DNA of 64,000 nucleotides from Gammaproteobacteria bacterium 54_18_T64 (GTDB lineage Bacteria; Pseudomonadota; Gammaproteobacteria; Pseudomonadales; Porticoccaceae). This document shows, in pieces, positions 1 to 9,640 of the stretch. The DNA is taken from positions 1 to 64,000 of the forward strand of contig MAAU01000096.1 of the NCBI GenBank assembly GCA_002162825.1, in the 5' to 3' direction. Positions within the stretch are counted from its first letter, which is position 1, and every line of letters starts with the position of its first letter. The notes beneath the pieces are model-generated. The model was not told the DNA's origin. It worked only from the letters and a program-made list of their open reading frames with translations, and did not search any database. Position numbers and translations under genes: made by a program.

Positions 1-31
1 TAGTACTACCACCAGCTTTCTTGTGTGCCAT
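1..31 (-). CDS. rpmA: 50S ribosomal protein L27, 5' end only
   Basis: Only the first ten codons are in the window. The minus strand reads MAHKKAGGST from an ATG at 29-31, which is the highly conserved N-terminus of bacterial L27, a protein of the large ribosomal subunit near the peptidyl-transferase centre. It lies 17 bp downstream of rplU on the same strand, the standard rplU-rpmA operon. The identification rests on these ten residues plus the neighbour. Confidence 0.9.
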   Translation of the reverse strand, partial: MAHKKAGGST

Positions 32-48
32 GAGCTATCTCCTGCTGA

Positions 49-363
49 TCAACCGGCGTTGATATTGGTAATTTTAACTTCGGTGAACCACTGACGGTGG
101 CCCATCTGTGAGCGTGAATGCTTACGGCGACGAAACTTAACGATGCGCACTTTCTTGGCGCGCCCGTGGCTGATAATCTCAGCACTAACCTTACCGCCGT
201 CAACATAGGGAGCGCCGATTTTTACGCTGTCGCCATCGGCAACCATCAACACCTTATCAAAATCAATGGTATCACCCGTTGCCGCCTCAAGAAGCTCAAG
301 GTTTAGTACTTCACCCGGCTCAACTCGATGCTGCTTGCCGCCACTTTCTATTACCGCGTACAT
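49..363 (-). CDS. rplU: 50S ribosomal protein L21
   Basis: A 104-residue protein, the usual length for L21, which binds 23S rRNA in the large subunit. It starts [18 protein letters not shown] and carries the basic C-terminal segment [15 protein letters not shown] typical of the family. It heads the rplU-rpmA operon and is divergent from ispB, an arrangement common in gammaproteobacteria. The leader contains a perfect 14-bp palindrome at 420-433, which could fold in the mRNA. Its role is unknown. Confidence 0.97.
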   Translation of the reverse strand: MYAVIESGGKQHRVEPGEVLNLELLEAATGDTIDFDKVLMVADGDSVKIGAPYVDGGKVSAEIISHGRAKKVRIVKFRRRKHSRSQMGHRQWFTEVKITNINAG

Positions 364-587
364 GTTTTGCTCCTACTGAAACTAAGACTTTCTAAGCTGT
401 ATCGCCTTCCACTATTCCTCTTCTTTAAAGAAGGGGAAGACTACTGCCCAGCCACTTGCTCTTGCGTGCAATTATTGGCCTGGGGGCGAGAGGGCGGCAA
501 TTCTAAGGGAAAGCGTTCCCGCTAGCAAGCACTCGATCGGATAATTAAAGATATATTGTCGCACTATGCTAAGGACTTGCTCTAATC

Positions 588-616
588 TTGACACTTGCCT
601 GGCGGAACCCTAGGAT
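588..616 (+). promoter_or_regulatory. sigma70-type promoter for ispB
   Basis: TTGACA at 588-593, a 17-bp spacer, then TAGGAT at 611-616. The -35 is a perfect consensus and the -10 matches 5 of 6. The predicted transcript would start about 25 nt before the ispB ATG at 650. Seen directly in the sequence; promoter activity is inferred. Confidence 0.7.
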
Positions 617-649
617 GCCGCGCTTCCCATCGCCTATATTTACCCCGTA

Positions 650-1612
650 ATGCTACCATTTAGACAAGTTGTCGCCACCGATTTTGACGACGTCAATCAA
701 CTGATTATTGACGAATTACGCTCGGATGTAGGTCTGGTCGAACAAATTGGCCACTACTTAATCGATGCCGGCGGCAAACGCCTGCGCCCCCTGCTGGTAC
801 TGCTCGTCGCTCAAGCTTGCGCCTATGAGGGTAAGGGGCATATTAAGCTCGCCGTCATTATAGAGTTTATTCACAGCGCCACCCTGCTCCACGACGATGT
901 AGTCGACACCTCTGAGATGCGCCGCGGCCGCTTTACCGCCAACGCCCAGTGGGGTAATCCCCCGAGCGTACTGGTCGGTGATTTCCTTTATTCGCGCGCC
1001 TTCCAAATGCTGGTCGGCCTGGGCAGTATGGAAATAATGGGCATTCTCGCCGACACCACCAATATTATTTCCGAGGGTGAAGTCCTACAGCTGATCAACG
1101 CCAAAGACCCCAGCGTTACCGAGCAGGCCTATCTCGAAGTCATTCGCGGTAAGACAGCGCAATTATTTGAAGGGGCCGCTTCCTCGGCAGCCGTGCTAGC
1201 GGGTGCCAATGCCGAGCAGTGCACGGCAATGAAGGACTACGGTTACAACATTGGCATGGCCTTTCAGCTGGTCGACGACGCCCTCGATTATCGTGGCGAC
1301 GCGCAAAAGCTCGGCAAAAATGTCGGCGATGACCTCGCCGAGGGCAAGGCGACTCTGCCTTTAATACACGCCATGAAAAATGGTAGTGATGCCGAAGCCG
1401 ACTTCGTGCGCCAGGCCATTCGCGAAGGCAGCAGCGAGCACTTAGAGCGTATTATCGACATTATCAACGCCACCGGCGGCATCGACTATACCCTCGAGAC
1501 CGCACGTCACTACGCCGGCAAGGCAAAAGACTGTCTCGCACAACTACCCGCGACGCCCTATCGACAAGCGCTAGTAGAACTGGCCGATTTTGCCGTTAGT
1601 CGAAATCACTAG
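650..1612 (+). CDS. ispB: octaprenyl diphosphate synthase
   Basis: A 320-residue trans-prenyltransferase that elongates farnesyl diphosphate with isopentenyl diphosphate to make the ubiquinone side chain. It has the two aspartate-rich metal-binding motifs, DDVVD at about residues 82-86 and DDALD at about 209-213, with the GGKRLRP substrate-binding segment near residue 41. Length and sequence match E. coli IspB (323 aa). No clear Shine-Dalgarno precedes the ATG at 650, so the short leader from the TTGACA/TAGGAT promoter may be read with little SD pairing. Chain length (C40) is inferred from family similarity. ubiX, another ubiquinone gene, is at 52.4 kb. Confidence 0.95.
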   Translation: MLPFRQVVATDFDDVNQLIIDELRSDVGLVEQIGHYLIDAGGKRLRPLLVLLVAQACAYEGKGHIKLAVIIEFIHSATLLHDDVVDTSEMRRGRFTANAQWGNPPSVLVGDFLYSRAFQMLVGLGSMEIMGILADTTNIISEGEVLQLINAKDPSVTEQAYLEVIRGKTAQLFEGAASSAAVLAGANAEQCTAMKDYGYNIGMAFQLVDDALDYRGDAQKLGKNVGDDLAEGKATLPLIHAMKNGSDAEADFVRQAIREGSSEHLERIIDIINATGGIDYTLETARHYAGKAKDCLAQLPATPYRQALVELADFAVSRNH

Positions 1613-1797
1613 AACCGTCCACCAGTAAACATTCAGTAAAAAATATAAGTCTGTCCGCACTCAAGGCGGGCTCGCAACTCGCTCAAACTGCAAGGATCAA
1701 ACGCCCGTCACAAGCAAGGCTTATCATCGCCCCCCAATCTTGCTAGCACTTCCACCGACGGCGCACTTCACTTAGGATGGATGAAAAGGACTTCACC

Positions 1798-3465
1798 ATG
1801 ACCACCCCCCCCATGACAGACCCAGCACTAATTGACAAAAGCCCCGCCTGGCAAGCCCTGCTCAAGCACCAACAAGTATTAGAGAACACCACGCTGGAAC
1901 AGTTATTCGCGCAAAACCCGCAACGCGGCCAACGCTTCAAGGCCAGTGCCGCAGGACTTTATTTCGATTATTCCAAGAATCTATTCAGCGACGAAACTCT
2001 GGGCCTGCTGAACGAATTAGCGAACCAGGCGCAACTATCCGCCGCCATCGAAGAATTGTTTAGTGGCGCCGACGTCAATAACACCGAACATCGTCCCGCC
2101 CTCCATACCGCACTGCGCAACCCTGCCGCCAGTAGCGGGAAATTAGCCTCAGCCCTCACACAAATGCGCGACGCCATGAACGCCTTTGCCGACAGGCTGC
2201 GTCAGGGCAGTGAGTTCGGCGCCAGTGGCAAAGTCTTTCGCGATGTCATCAACCTCGGCATCGGCGGCTCGGATCTCGGCCCCCGCATGATCGTTGCCGC
2301 CTTTCCCGAGCTACAGGCCGAGGGCCTGCGCAGCCACTTCGCCGCCAATGTCGATAGCGACGTATTAAAGGGCATACTCAACCAGTGCCAACCCGAAACC
2401 ACCCTCTTCCTTATTTCATCGAAGAGCTTTTCCACTCTAGAAACGCTCAGCAATGCCGGACTCGCTCGCGAGTGGCTCGAGGCTGCGGGCTTCGATAATG
2501 CACAAATCGCCTGTCATTTTGCCGCAATGACCAGTCAAATTGAAAAAGCTCAACACTGGGGTATAAAGTCAGAGCGTATTTTCCCCATGGATGAGAGTGT
2601 CGGTGGCCGCTTCAGTCTGTGGTCGAGCATTGGCCTGCCCATCGCCATCGCCCTGGGCTCCGAGGCATTCAGGCAATTGCTTGACGGTGCTAGCGCCATG
2701 GACAGGCATTTTCGCAGCGCGCCCTTCAGCGACAACCTGCCCGTGCTACACGGCCTGCTGTCGATCTGGTCAATCAATTTCAACGACCACCACAGCCGCG
2801 CCGTACTACCCTACATCCACCGCCTCGGTGAGCTGCCTAACTACTTGCAGCAACTGACCATGGAAAGCCTCGGCAAGCGCGTCACCAAAACTGGCCAGGC
2901 CTGCACCTACGCTACCGGGCCAGTGATTTGGGGCAGCGAGGGCACGAATGGCCAGCACTCCTGCCACCAGCTCTTATTACAGGGTATCGGCGCCGTGCCG
3001 GTCGACTTTATCGCCACCGCTAAAGCCCACTGCCAAACACTGCAACATCAATACCTCCTGGCCAACTGCCTTGCCCAAAGCCGAGCCTTGATGCTCGGTA
3101 AAAGCTACGCCCAGGCACTGGAGGAAACCCGCGCCTCGGGACTCGATGAAGATGAGGCAGCCCAACTCGCCATACACAAGGCCATTCCCGGCAACCGGGT
3201 CAGCAACACCTTACTGCTCGAAGAGTTCACCCCGCAGACCCTCGGTGCACTACTGGCCTTCTACGAACACAGCGTCTATGTACAAAGTGTAATCTGGCAG
3301 ATTAATGCCTTCGACCAATGGGCTGTGGAACTTGGCAAAACCATGAGCTCCGCCGTGCTTGAGGCCCTGCGCCAAACACAGCAAGACAGCGATCTGGATA
3401 GCTCGAGCAAAGCCTTGATCAAACACATCCAAGCACACCGCACTGCCCCTCCCAAGATAGACTAA
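1798..3465 (+). CDS. pgi: glucose-6-phosphate isomerase
   Basis: Interconverts glucose-6-phosphate and fructose-6-phosphate in the cytoplasm. Both family signatures are visible: DESVGGRFSLWSSIGLP in the middle and WQINAFDQWAVELGK near the C-terminus. The ATG at 1798 is chosen over the upstream in-frame ATG at 1777 because AAAAGGA lies 7 bp before it. This gives 555 residues, close to E. coli Pgi (549). It stands alone between ispB and pntAA. In this window it also feeds fructose-6-phosphate towards mannose and GDP-D-rhamnose synthesis. Confidence 0.96.
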   Translation: MTTPPMTDPALIDKSPAWQALLKHQQVLENTTLEQLFAQNPQRGQRFKASAAGLYFDYSKNLFSDETLGLLNELANQAQLSAAIEELFSGADVNNTEHRPALHTALRNPAASSGKLASALTQMRDAMNAFADRLRQGSEFGASGKVFRDVINLGIGGSDLGPRMIVAAFPELQAEGLRSHFAANVDSDVLKGILNQCQPETTLFLISSKSFSTLETLSNAGLAREWLEAAGFDNAQIACHFAAMTSQIEKAQHWGIKSERIFPMDESVGGRFSLWSSIGLPIAIALGSEAFRQLLDGASAMDRHFRSAPFSDNLPVLHGLLSIWSINFNDHHSRAVLPYIHRLGELPNYLQQLTMESLGKRVTKTGQACTYATGPVIWGSEGTNGQHSCHQLLLQGIGAVPVDFIATAKAHCQTLQHQYLLANCLAQSRALMLGKSYAQALEETRASGLDEDEAAQLAIHKAIPGNRVSNTLLLEEFTPQTLGALLAFYEHSVYVQSVIWQINAFDQWAVELGKTMSSAVLEALRQTQQDSDLDSSSKALIKHIQAHRTAPPKID

Positions 3466-3509
3466 GTCCCTGCAGACCAACGAACTTCTTTTTTTTGCTC
3501 AATTAATGT

Positions 3510-3526
3510 AAGGTGCTTCACCTTTT
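3510..3526 (+). terminator. short hairpin after pgi, possible terminator
   Basis: A perfect 6-bp stem AAGGTG/CACCTT with a 3-nt loop is followed by a short interrupted T-run. It lies about 45 bp after the pgi stop and about 50 bp before pntAA. The stem is short, so termination would be weak. It could instead be a leader hairpin of pntAA. Confidence 0.4.
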
Positions 3527-3577
3527 ATTAATCGGCACTTCTTTGGTGCACGAACGACCCATAGTGAGGCGTATATT

Positions 3578-4813
3578 GTGATAGTAGGCATACCCCGGGA
3601 AATCAAGCCCGGAGAAGACAGGGTGGCTATGACCCCCGCCAACATTCAGGCGTGGTCAAAAAAAGGCGTTGAATGTATCGTCGAGACCAACGCCGGTGAA
3701 GCCGCTGGATTTTCCGATGAGCTCTATAAAACAGCTGGAGCATCAATCTGCACCGAGCGTTCCGACGTCTTTGCCAAGGCCGATATTATTGTCCAGGTGC
3801 AATCCTTTGGTGCAAACAACGTCAACAGCGAAGCCGATCTGGCTCTGCTCAAGCCCGGCCAGTTAATTGCAGGCATGATGGACCCACTGGGCTCCCCCGC
3901 CACCGCCGAGCTACTCGCTAAAACCGGTGCCACCGCCATTGCCATGGAACTGGTGCCCCGTATCAGCCGTGCACAAAGTATGGATGTACTTTCTTCAATG
4001 GCAACTTTGGCCGGCTATAAGGCCGTATTGCTTGGTGCCAGCCTGGCACCGCGCATTATGCCCATGCTAATGACTGCCGCCGGTACCCTACAACCGATGC
4101 GCACCTTTATCATGGGTGTCGGTGTTGCCGGCTTACAAGCCTGCGCCACAGCCAAGCGTCTCGGCGGCGTCGTCGAAGCCTATGATGTACGCCCCGCCGC
4201 CCGCGATCAAATCATCTCGGTTGGCGCCAAGCCCATTGAACTCGATTTGGAAACAGAGAGTTCAGAAGACAAGGGCGGCTACGCCAAAGAACAGGGTGAA
4301 GACTTCATTCGTCGCCAGCAGGAGCTAATGACTGCCGTACTCGCCGAGCAAGACCTGGTAATCACCACGGCCGCCATCCCCGGTGCTAAGTCGCCGATTC
4401 TGGTCACCGCCGACATGGTGAAAGCCATGAAGCCCGGCGCCGTGATTGTCGATCTCGCCGCTGAACGTGGCGGCAACTGCGAGTTAACCCAACTCGGTGA
4501 AACCGTTGTTGCCCACGGTGTGACGATTATCGGCCCAGATAACCTGGCCTCAACCATTCCCCACCACGGCAGTCAGATGTTTGGCAAAAACATCGAAACC
4601 CTGCTCGATCATCTGCTCGATGATGACAACAACTTAAACCTCGATTTCGAAGACGAGATCGTTTACGAAACCGTCGTTGCCCACAGTGGCGACGTACCAC
4701 ACAAGCGCATGCGTGAACTGCTCGGCTACGCCTCCGTCGACCTCGGTGAATCCATCGACCTCGACGCAGATGACGACACGACTACTGAGCAAAAAGAAGG
4801 GGGAGCTTCCTGA
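3578..4813 (+). CDS. pntAA: proton-translocating NAD(P) transhydrogenase, subunit alpha part 1
   Basis: Soluble NAD(H)-binding domain I of the membrane transhydrogenase, which couples hydride transfer from NADH to NADP+ to proton entry. It starts from GTG as MIVGIPREIKPGEDRVAMTP, the alanine dehydrogenase/PNT N-terminal signature. The NAD-binding fold carries GVGVAGLQACATAKRLGG. At 411 residues it has no membrane helices, so this is the split form, as in Rhodospirillum, rather than the fused E. coli PntA. Its TGA overlaps the ATG of the next gene as TGATG, indicating translational coupling. Confidence 0.93.
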   Translation: MIVGIPREIKPGEDRVAMTPANIQAWSKKGVECIVETNAGEAAGFSDELYKTAGASICTERSDVFAKADIIVQVQSFGANNVNSEADLALLKPGQLIAGMMDPLGSPATAELLAKTGATAIAMELVPRISRAQSMDVLSSMATLAGYKAVLLGASLAPRIMPMLMTAAGTLQPMRTFIMGVGVAGLQACATAKRLGGVVEAYDVRPAARDQIISVGAKPIELDLETESSEDKGGYAKEQGEDFIRRQQELMTAVLAEQDLVITTAAIPGAKSPILVTADMVKAMKPGAVIVDLAAERGGNCELTQLGETVVAHGVTIIGPDNLASTIPHHGSQMFGKNIETLLDHLLDDDNNLNLDFEDEIVYETVVAHSGDVPHKRMRELLGYASVDLGESIDLDADDDTTTEQKEGGAS

Positions 4814-5100
4814 TGGAAATGATTGTTATGCAACTGGCACTTTTTGTGCTGTCACTATTTCTCGGTGTGGAACTGATCACCAAGGTGCCGCCCACGCTGC
4901 ACACCCCGCTGATGTCCGGTACCAACGCCATTTCCGGTATTACTCTGGTGGGTGCTGTTATCGCCGCCGGTGCTGGCGATAGTGCTTCTGGACTGGTTCA
5001 CGGCCTCGGTTTCATCGCCGTAGTGATGGCCACTATCAACGTGATTGGCGGCTATCTGGTGACCAACCGCATGCTCGCCATGTTCAAGAGGAAAAACTAG
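4813..5100 (+). CDS. pntAB: NAD(P) transhydrogenase, subunit alpha part 2
   Basis: A 95-residue membrane protein with about three hydrophobic segments: MQLALFVLSLFLGVEL, then a Gly/Ala-rich segment around residues 35-60, then one near 65-85. It is the membrane portion that is C-terminal in fused PntA proteins, and it contributes to the proton channel with PntB. It overlaps pntAA by one base and ends 3 bp before pntB. Confidence 0.92.
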   Translation: MEMIVMQLALFVLSLFLGVELITKVPPTLHTPLMSGTNAISGITLVGAVIAAGAGDSASGLVHGLGFIAVVMATINVIGGYLVTNRMLAMFKRKN

Positions 5101-5103
5101 ATC

Positions 5104-6504
5104 ATGAATACTAACTTAGTGGATCTAATTTACCTCATCTCCGCCATCTTCTTTATTCTCGGTATTAAGGGACTGACCAAGCCGAAAACGGCTGTACGCG
5201 GCAATATGTTGTCGGCCATCGGTATGTTAATCGCCGTGGTCATTACTCTGCTGGATAAAAGTATTGTCAGCTACGAGTACATCATCGCCGGTGTTCTGGT
5301 CGGTGGTGCGGTTGGCGGCATTATGGCCACGCGCATTCAAATGACGTCGATGCCACAAATGATCGCTCTGCTGAACGGTTGTGGTGGTGGTGCTTCTCTC
5401 GGCCTGGCCGCAGCAAGTTATCTGCTCACCAGTGGTGGAGAGGGTTATGAAAGTGGCGTGATGGGCGGTATTGCCGTCAGCTTTGTGATGCTTACAGTCC
5501 TCATTGGCTCAGTCACAATGACCGGTAGTTTGGTGGCCTTTGCCAAGCTGCAGGAATTGATTTCCGGCCAGTCCATCGGTTTTTCCGGCATCAAATTCCT
5601 CAATGCGGCCCTGTTTATCTCCGCTATTACCATGCTCGGCATGCTCTGCTTTGACCCCACCAACAGCACACTGTTTTGGGGCTTAATTGCCGCCGCCTGC
5701 ATCCTCGGCATTACCATCGTACTGCCCATTGGTGGCGCCGATATGCCCGTGGTTATCGCTCTGCTGAACTCCTATTCGGGTATCGCTGCAGCGGCCGCTG
5801 GTTTCATTATGGGTAACACCGTACTGATCGTATCCGGCTCACTGGTTGGTGCCTCCGGTCTCATTTTGACGCAGATTATGTGTGTCGCAATGAACCGCTC
5901 ACTGACCAATGTACTGTTCGGTGTGATGGCCGAAGGCAGTGAAGCCGTCGATGCCGATGAGATCTATGCCGGCAAGGTGAAGAGCGCTCAGGCGGAAGAG
6001 ATCGCCATGATCCTCGAAACCGCCCGCCGCGTCGTCATCGTCCCCGGTTTTGGTATGGCCATGGCCCAGGCTCAGCACGCGGTACGTGAACTGTCTGATG
6101 TGCTGCAGGCCAACGGCACCGAGGTCGAATTTGCCATTCACCCCGTCGCCGGTCGCATGCCCGGTCACATGAACGTGCTCCTCGCCGAGGCGGAAGTACC
6201 CTACGACCAATTGGTCGAGATGGATCGCATCAACCCCACGTTTGAGCAAACCGATGTCGCCATCGTGATCGGCGCCAACGACGTCACCAACCCCATGGCG
6301 CGGGAAGACAAGGGTAGCCCCATCTACGGCATGCCCATTCTTCACGTCGACAAGGCGCAGACTGTGGTCGTTATCAAGCGCTCGCTGAGCCCCGGCTTTG
6401 CCGGTCTGCCCAATCCACTGTTTGCCATGGACAATACCTTGATGGTGTATGGCGATGGTAAAAAGGCCGTGGTCGAGATCACTGCCGCATTGGCCAGCGC
6501 TTAG
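5104..6504 (+). CDS. pntB: NAD(P) transhydrogenase, subunit beta
   Basis: A 466-residue protein with many hydrophobic segments over the first about 270 residues, then the NADP(H)-binding domain III with GFGMAMAQAQH and AIHPVAGRMPGHMNVLLAEA, both characteristic of PntB. Length matches the family (about 460). It is the last gene of the pntAA-pntAB-pntB operon and is followed by a strong bidirectional terminator. With PntAA and PntAB it would make NADPH at the cost of the proton gradient. Confidence 0.96.
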   Translation: MNTNLVDLIYLISAIFFILGIKGLTKPKTAVRGNMLSAIGMLIAVVITLLDKSIVSYEYIIAGVLVGGAVGGIMATRIQMTSMPQMIALLNGCGGGASLGLAAASYLLTSGGEGYESGVMGGIAVSFVMLTVLIGSVTMTGSLVAFAKLQELISGQSIGFSGIKFLNAALFISAITMLGMLCFDPTNSTLFWGLIAAACILGITIVLPIGGADMPVVIALLNSYSGIAAAAAGFIMGNTVLIVSGSLVGASGLILTQIMCVAMNRSLTNVLFGVMAEGSEAVDADEIYAGKVKSAQAEEIAMILETARRVVIVPGFGMAMAQAQHAVRELSDVLQANGTEVEFAIHPVAGRMPGHMNVLLAEAEVPYDQLVEMDRINPTFEQTDVAIVIGANDVTNPMAREDKGSPIYGMPILHVDKAQTVVVIKRSLSPGFAGLPNPLFAMDNTLMVYGDGKKAVVEITAALASA

Positions 6505-6524
6505 TAAGCAAGGCTTAAGCCCAT

Positions 6525-6553
6525 AAAAAAACCCCGCTCTGCGGGGTTTTTTT
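6525..6553. terminator. bidirectional terminator between pntB and phosphomannomutase
   Basis: Stem CCCCGC/GCGGGG with a TCT loop, flanked by seven A on the left and seven T on the right, so it works in both directions. It separates the convergent pntB (+) and phosphomannomutase (-) genes. Confidence 0.9.
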
Positions 6554-6592
6554 ATGGCTGGCAATAAGCACCCAGCGGGATATCAGCTAGGG

Positions 6593-7945
6593 CTAGGCAT
6601 CGAGAAAGGCCAATAACTCCGCCGTTTTCTGCTGCATCAAGGCCTCGTCACCACGAGACTCTACATTTAAACGCACCAGGGGCTCGGTATTCGACATGCG
6701 CACGTTAAAGCGCCAGTCGCCAAACGACATACTGACACCATCGGTCTTATCCAGTAACTCGGCACTGGCGGCGTAGTGCTTTTCAATGCGCGCCAACATC
6801 GCCGCGGCATCATCGACCTCGCGGTTGATTTCACCACTGACGGGATAGCGCGCCTGGCGCTCTTCAATCAACTCAAGCAAGGAACTACCCGAGCTAGACA
6901 CCAGCTCGGCGACCAGCAACCAGGGAATCATACCGCTGTCGCAGTAGGCAAAATCGCGGAAGTAATGGTGGGCGCTCATCTCGCCGCCGTAGAGAGCATT
7001 TTCGTCGCGCATCACCTGTTTGATAAATGAATGCCCCGTTTTGCTCTGCACGGCCTCACCGCCGCACTGTGCGGCCAGCTCGATGGTATTCCAGGTCAAA
7101 CGCGGGTCGTGAATCACCTTCCCGCCGCCATTTTTCTTCAGGAACGCGCTAGAGAGTAATCCCACCAGGTAGTAGCCCTCGACAAAATTACCGCGACTAT
7201 CAAAAAAGAAACAGCGGTCGAAATCACCATCCCAGGCGATGCCCAGGTCGGCCTTTTCCCGCTTCACGACATCCGCCGTGGCGGCACGATTTTCTTCCAG
7301 CAAGGGGTTGGGAATGCCATTGGGGAAATTACCGTCACCCTGATGGTGGACCTTAATAAATTCAAAGGGCAAATGGGGTTCGAGTAAATCGACCACTGAA
7401 CCCGCACCGCCATTGCCGGCATTCACCACAATTTTTAAGGGCGATAGCGTGTCGATATCAATATAAGACAGCAAGTGTTCAATATAGGCAGCCTTGTCGG
7501 CGCAGTGACTTAAATCACCCCGGCGTGGCGCGTCACTAAACTCGCCCTGCTCCGCCAGGGCCTTAATCTCGGGCAAGCCATCGTCACCACTGATTGGTCG
7601 CGATCCCTCACGCACAAACTTCATGCCGTTAAAATCCATCGGATTATGGCTGGCCGTCACCACTAAGCCACCGTCGTAGCCGCCATCAAAGGTGGCAAAA
7701 TAAATCTCCTCGGTGCCACACTCGCCGATATGTACGACATCGCAACCGGCATCGCGAATACCTTCCACTACCGCGTCACAGAGTGAGGGGCTGGTGAGAC
7801 GGATATCGTGGCCGACCACAATGCGCTGAGCATTGAGGTACTGGGCAAAGGCACGCCCGATGCGATAGGCAATGCCTTCATTCAGCTCTGCGGGCACTCG
7901 GCCACGAATATCGTAGGCTTTAAAACACGTGTAACTTTCTGACAT
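6593..7945 (-). CDS. manB: phosphomannomutase
   Basis: A 450-residue alpha-D-phosphohexomutase converting mannose-6-phosphate to mannose-1-phosphate. It shows the phosphoserine loop TASHNP at 97-102, the metal-binding loop DGDFDR at 239-244 and the sugar-binding GEMSAHHYF. The early [11 protein letters not shown] is typical of CpsG/ManB-type enzymes. Three bases separate it from galU upstream on the same strand, so the two form a sugar-nucleotide operon. A dual phosphoglucomutase activity, as in AlgC, is possible and cannot be excluded by eye. It supplies the guanylyltransferase at 14.0 kb. Confidence 0.93.
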   Translation of the reverse strand: MSESYTCFKAYDIRGRVPAELNEGIAYRIGRAFAQYLNAQRIVVGHDIRLTSPSLCDAVVEGIRDAGCDVVHIGECGTEEIYFATFDGGYDGGLVVTASHNPMDFNGMKFVREGSRPISGDDGLPEIKALAEQGEFSDAPRRGDLSHCADKAAYIEHLLSYIDIDTLSPLKIVVNAGNGGAGSVVDLLEPHLPFEFIKVHHQGDGNFPNGIPNPLLEENRAATADVVKREKADLGIAWDGDFDRCFFFDSRGNFVEGYYLVGLLSSAFLKKNGGGKVIHDPRLTWNTIELAAQCGGEAVQSKTGHSFIKQVMRDENALYGGEMSAHHYFRDFAYCDSGMIPWLLVAELVSSSGSSLLELIEERQARYPVSGEINREVDDAAAMLARIEKHYAASAELLDKTDGVSMSFGDWRFNVRMSNTEPLVRLNVESRGDEALMQQKTAELLAFLDA

Positions 7946-7948
7946 GGT

Positions 7949-8782
7949 TTACTGCTCACCCTGCAAATAAATATTTTCATAGACGTAGTTGGTGGCCTCG
8001 ACATAGCCGTCGACACTGCCGCAGTCAAAGCGGCGACCCTCAAACTTATAGGCCAGTACCTTGCTACTTTTCGCCAGTGATAACAGCGCATCGGTTAATT
8101 GCACCTCGCCGTTTTTACCCGGCAGCGTGTGGCGCAAGAGCTCAAAAATAAAGGGCGAGAGAATATAGCGGCCAATAATGGCCAGATTACTCGGCGCGTC
8201 GGCGAGGTCGGGTTTCTCAACCATGTCGGTCACCCGGTATAAACCCGGCTCCTCTTCTACGCCGGCGATGACACCGAACTTGGAGATCTCTTCATCATCA
8301 ATTTCCTGAATGGCGATAACACTACAGCCGGTGCGGCGATAAATCTTCGCCAGCTGCTCCATCACGCTGTCGCCCTCGGTAATGCAAAGGTCATCGGCCA
8401 GCACCACGCCAAAGGGCTCCTGCCCGACCAGTAACTCACCGGTCAATATGGCGTGCCCCAGGCCCTTCATCTCCGACTGGCGGGTCGAGGTAAACTTTGC
8501 CGTGCCAATGACGTCACGAATGCTATTGAGATATTTTTCCTTGGAGGTACCGGCAATCTGGTGCTCCAACTCATAACTGGTATCAAAGAAATCGTTGATG
8601 GCCCGCTTGCCACGACCGGTGACAAAGCAAATCTCATCGAGACCGGCGCTCAAAGCTTCCTCGACGCCATATTGCACCAGGGGCTTATTCACCACCGGCA
8701 ACATTTCTTTTGGCATTGCCTTGGTAGCGGGCAAGAACCGCGTGCCATAACCGGCAACGGGAAACAGGCATTTTTTAATCAC
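7949..8782 (-). CDS. galU: UTP-glucose-1-phosphate uridylyltransferase
   Basis: Makes UDP-glucose from UTP and glucose-1-phosphate. It has the nucleotidyltransferase signature GYGTRFLPATKAMPKEMLP and EMKGLGHAILTG. The GTG at 8780-8782 is preferred as start (MIKKCLFPVAGYG) because AAGGA lies 7 nt upstream and because Pseudomonas GalU starts the same way. The TTG at 8788 is only two bases from that AAGGA. Length is 278 residues. It is the first gene of a galU-manB pair. Confidence 0.94.
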   Translation of the reverse strand: MIKKCLFPVAGYGTRFLPATKAMPKEMLPVVNKPLVQYGVEEALSAGLDEICFVTGRGKRAINDFFDTSYELEHQIAGTSKEKYLNSIRDVIGTAKFTSTRQSEMKGLGHAILTGELLVGQEPFGVVLADDLCITEGDSVMEQLAKIYRRTGCSVIAIQEIDDEEISKFGVIAGVEEEPGLYRVTDMVEKPDLADAPSNLAIIGRYILSPFIFELLRHTLPGKNGEVQLTDALLSLAKSSKVLAYKFEGRRFDCGSVDGYVEATNYVYENIYLQGEQ

Positions 8783-9000
8783 AAACAAATCCTTTTCATT
8801 AGCGGGAGGTATTTCACTGACACCACGAATTTAGCCCCCAAATTGAGGTAGGGCACTGTAACTAAAATCTATGTTAATTAGGTAATTTGGTTCACAAATA
8901 CTTACCCGTAGTTAGCTCTAGCCAACAACTTGCGGGCTACGAGCCCAACCAACACCAAGGCTGCTAATAAAGTGTCATTAAGGCATCATCTATCACCGAC

Positions 9001-9028
9001 TGGACATAAGCCGTCATTAAGCTAAAAT
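9001..9028 (+). promoter_or_regulatory. candidate promoter for fabA
   Basis: TGGACA at 9001-9006, 16-bp spacer, TAAAAT at 9023-9028, each 5 of 6 to the sigma70 consensus. It lies about 65 bp before the fabA start in the 311-bp gap between divergent galU and fabA. I see no clear FadR- or FabR-type operator. Confidence 0.5.
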
Positions 9029-9093
9029 ATCGCGTCTTTTTTGATCGCCCTGGCGCCCTGTAGCGCCTTACTGTGCAAAGCAAGAGGTTACTT

Positions 9094-9624
9094 TTGAACG
9101 ATTCCGACGCCCGCCAGCGCAATAGTTTTGACTACGACGATTTAATCGCCTGCTCCGAGGGCAGACTCTTTGGCCCCAAGGCCGCGCAATTGCCCGCACC
9201 CAATATGTTGATGGCCGACCGCATCACCCATATCAGCAAAGAGGGCGGTGCCTATGGCAAGGGTGAGGTGATCGCCGAGCTCGATATCAAGCCCGACCTG
9301 TGGTTTTTCAACTGCCACTTCCCTGGCGACCCGGTGATGCCCGGCTGCCTTGGCCTCGACGCCATGTGGCAATTGACAGGTTTCTTTCTGACCTGGCGCG
9401 GTAACGAGGGCCACGGCCGCGCGCTGGGTTCCAACGAGGTGAAATTTACCGGACAGGTGCTGCCGACCCACAAGAAGGTCACCTACCGTCTGGATATCAG
9501 CCGCGTCATCGAACGCAAGCTGGTGATGGCCATCGCCGACGGCACCATGCTGGTCGACGATAAAGAAATTTACACCGCCAAGGGCCTGCGTGTTGGCCTC
9601 TTTACCTCCACTGACAACTTCTAA
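9094..9624 (+). CDS. fabA: 3-hydroxydecanoyl-ACP dehydratase/isomerase
   Basis: Introduces the cis double bond for anaerobic unsaturated fatty acid synthesis by dehydrating and isomerising the C10 intermediate. The hot-dog fold active site is visible: the His in [12 protein letters not shown] and the Asp in CLGLDAMWQ. The TTG at 9094 is chosen because AAGAGG lies 6 bp upstream, giving 176 residues against 172 in E. coli. The GTG at 9073 would give 183. Next to fabB, as in Pseudomonas. Confidence 0.95.
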   Translation: MNDSDARQRNSFDYDDLIACSEGRLFGPKAAQLPAPNMLMADRITHISKEGGAYGKGEVIAELDIKPDLWFFNCHFPGDPVMPGCLGLDAMWQLTGFFLTWRGNEGHGRALGSNEVKFTGQVLPTHKKVTYRLDISRVIERKLVMAIADGTMLVDDKEIYTAKGLRVGLFTSTDNF

Positions 9625-9640
9625 TACGCTAACAACGGGT

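Noticed and set aside
5899-6564. 221-codon open frame on the minus strand opposite pntB
   Set aside because: It is antisense to the well-supported NADP-binding domain of PntB. Its composition (His/Gly/Asp-rich) is typical of a shadow of coding DNA, and it runs through the terminator.
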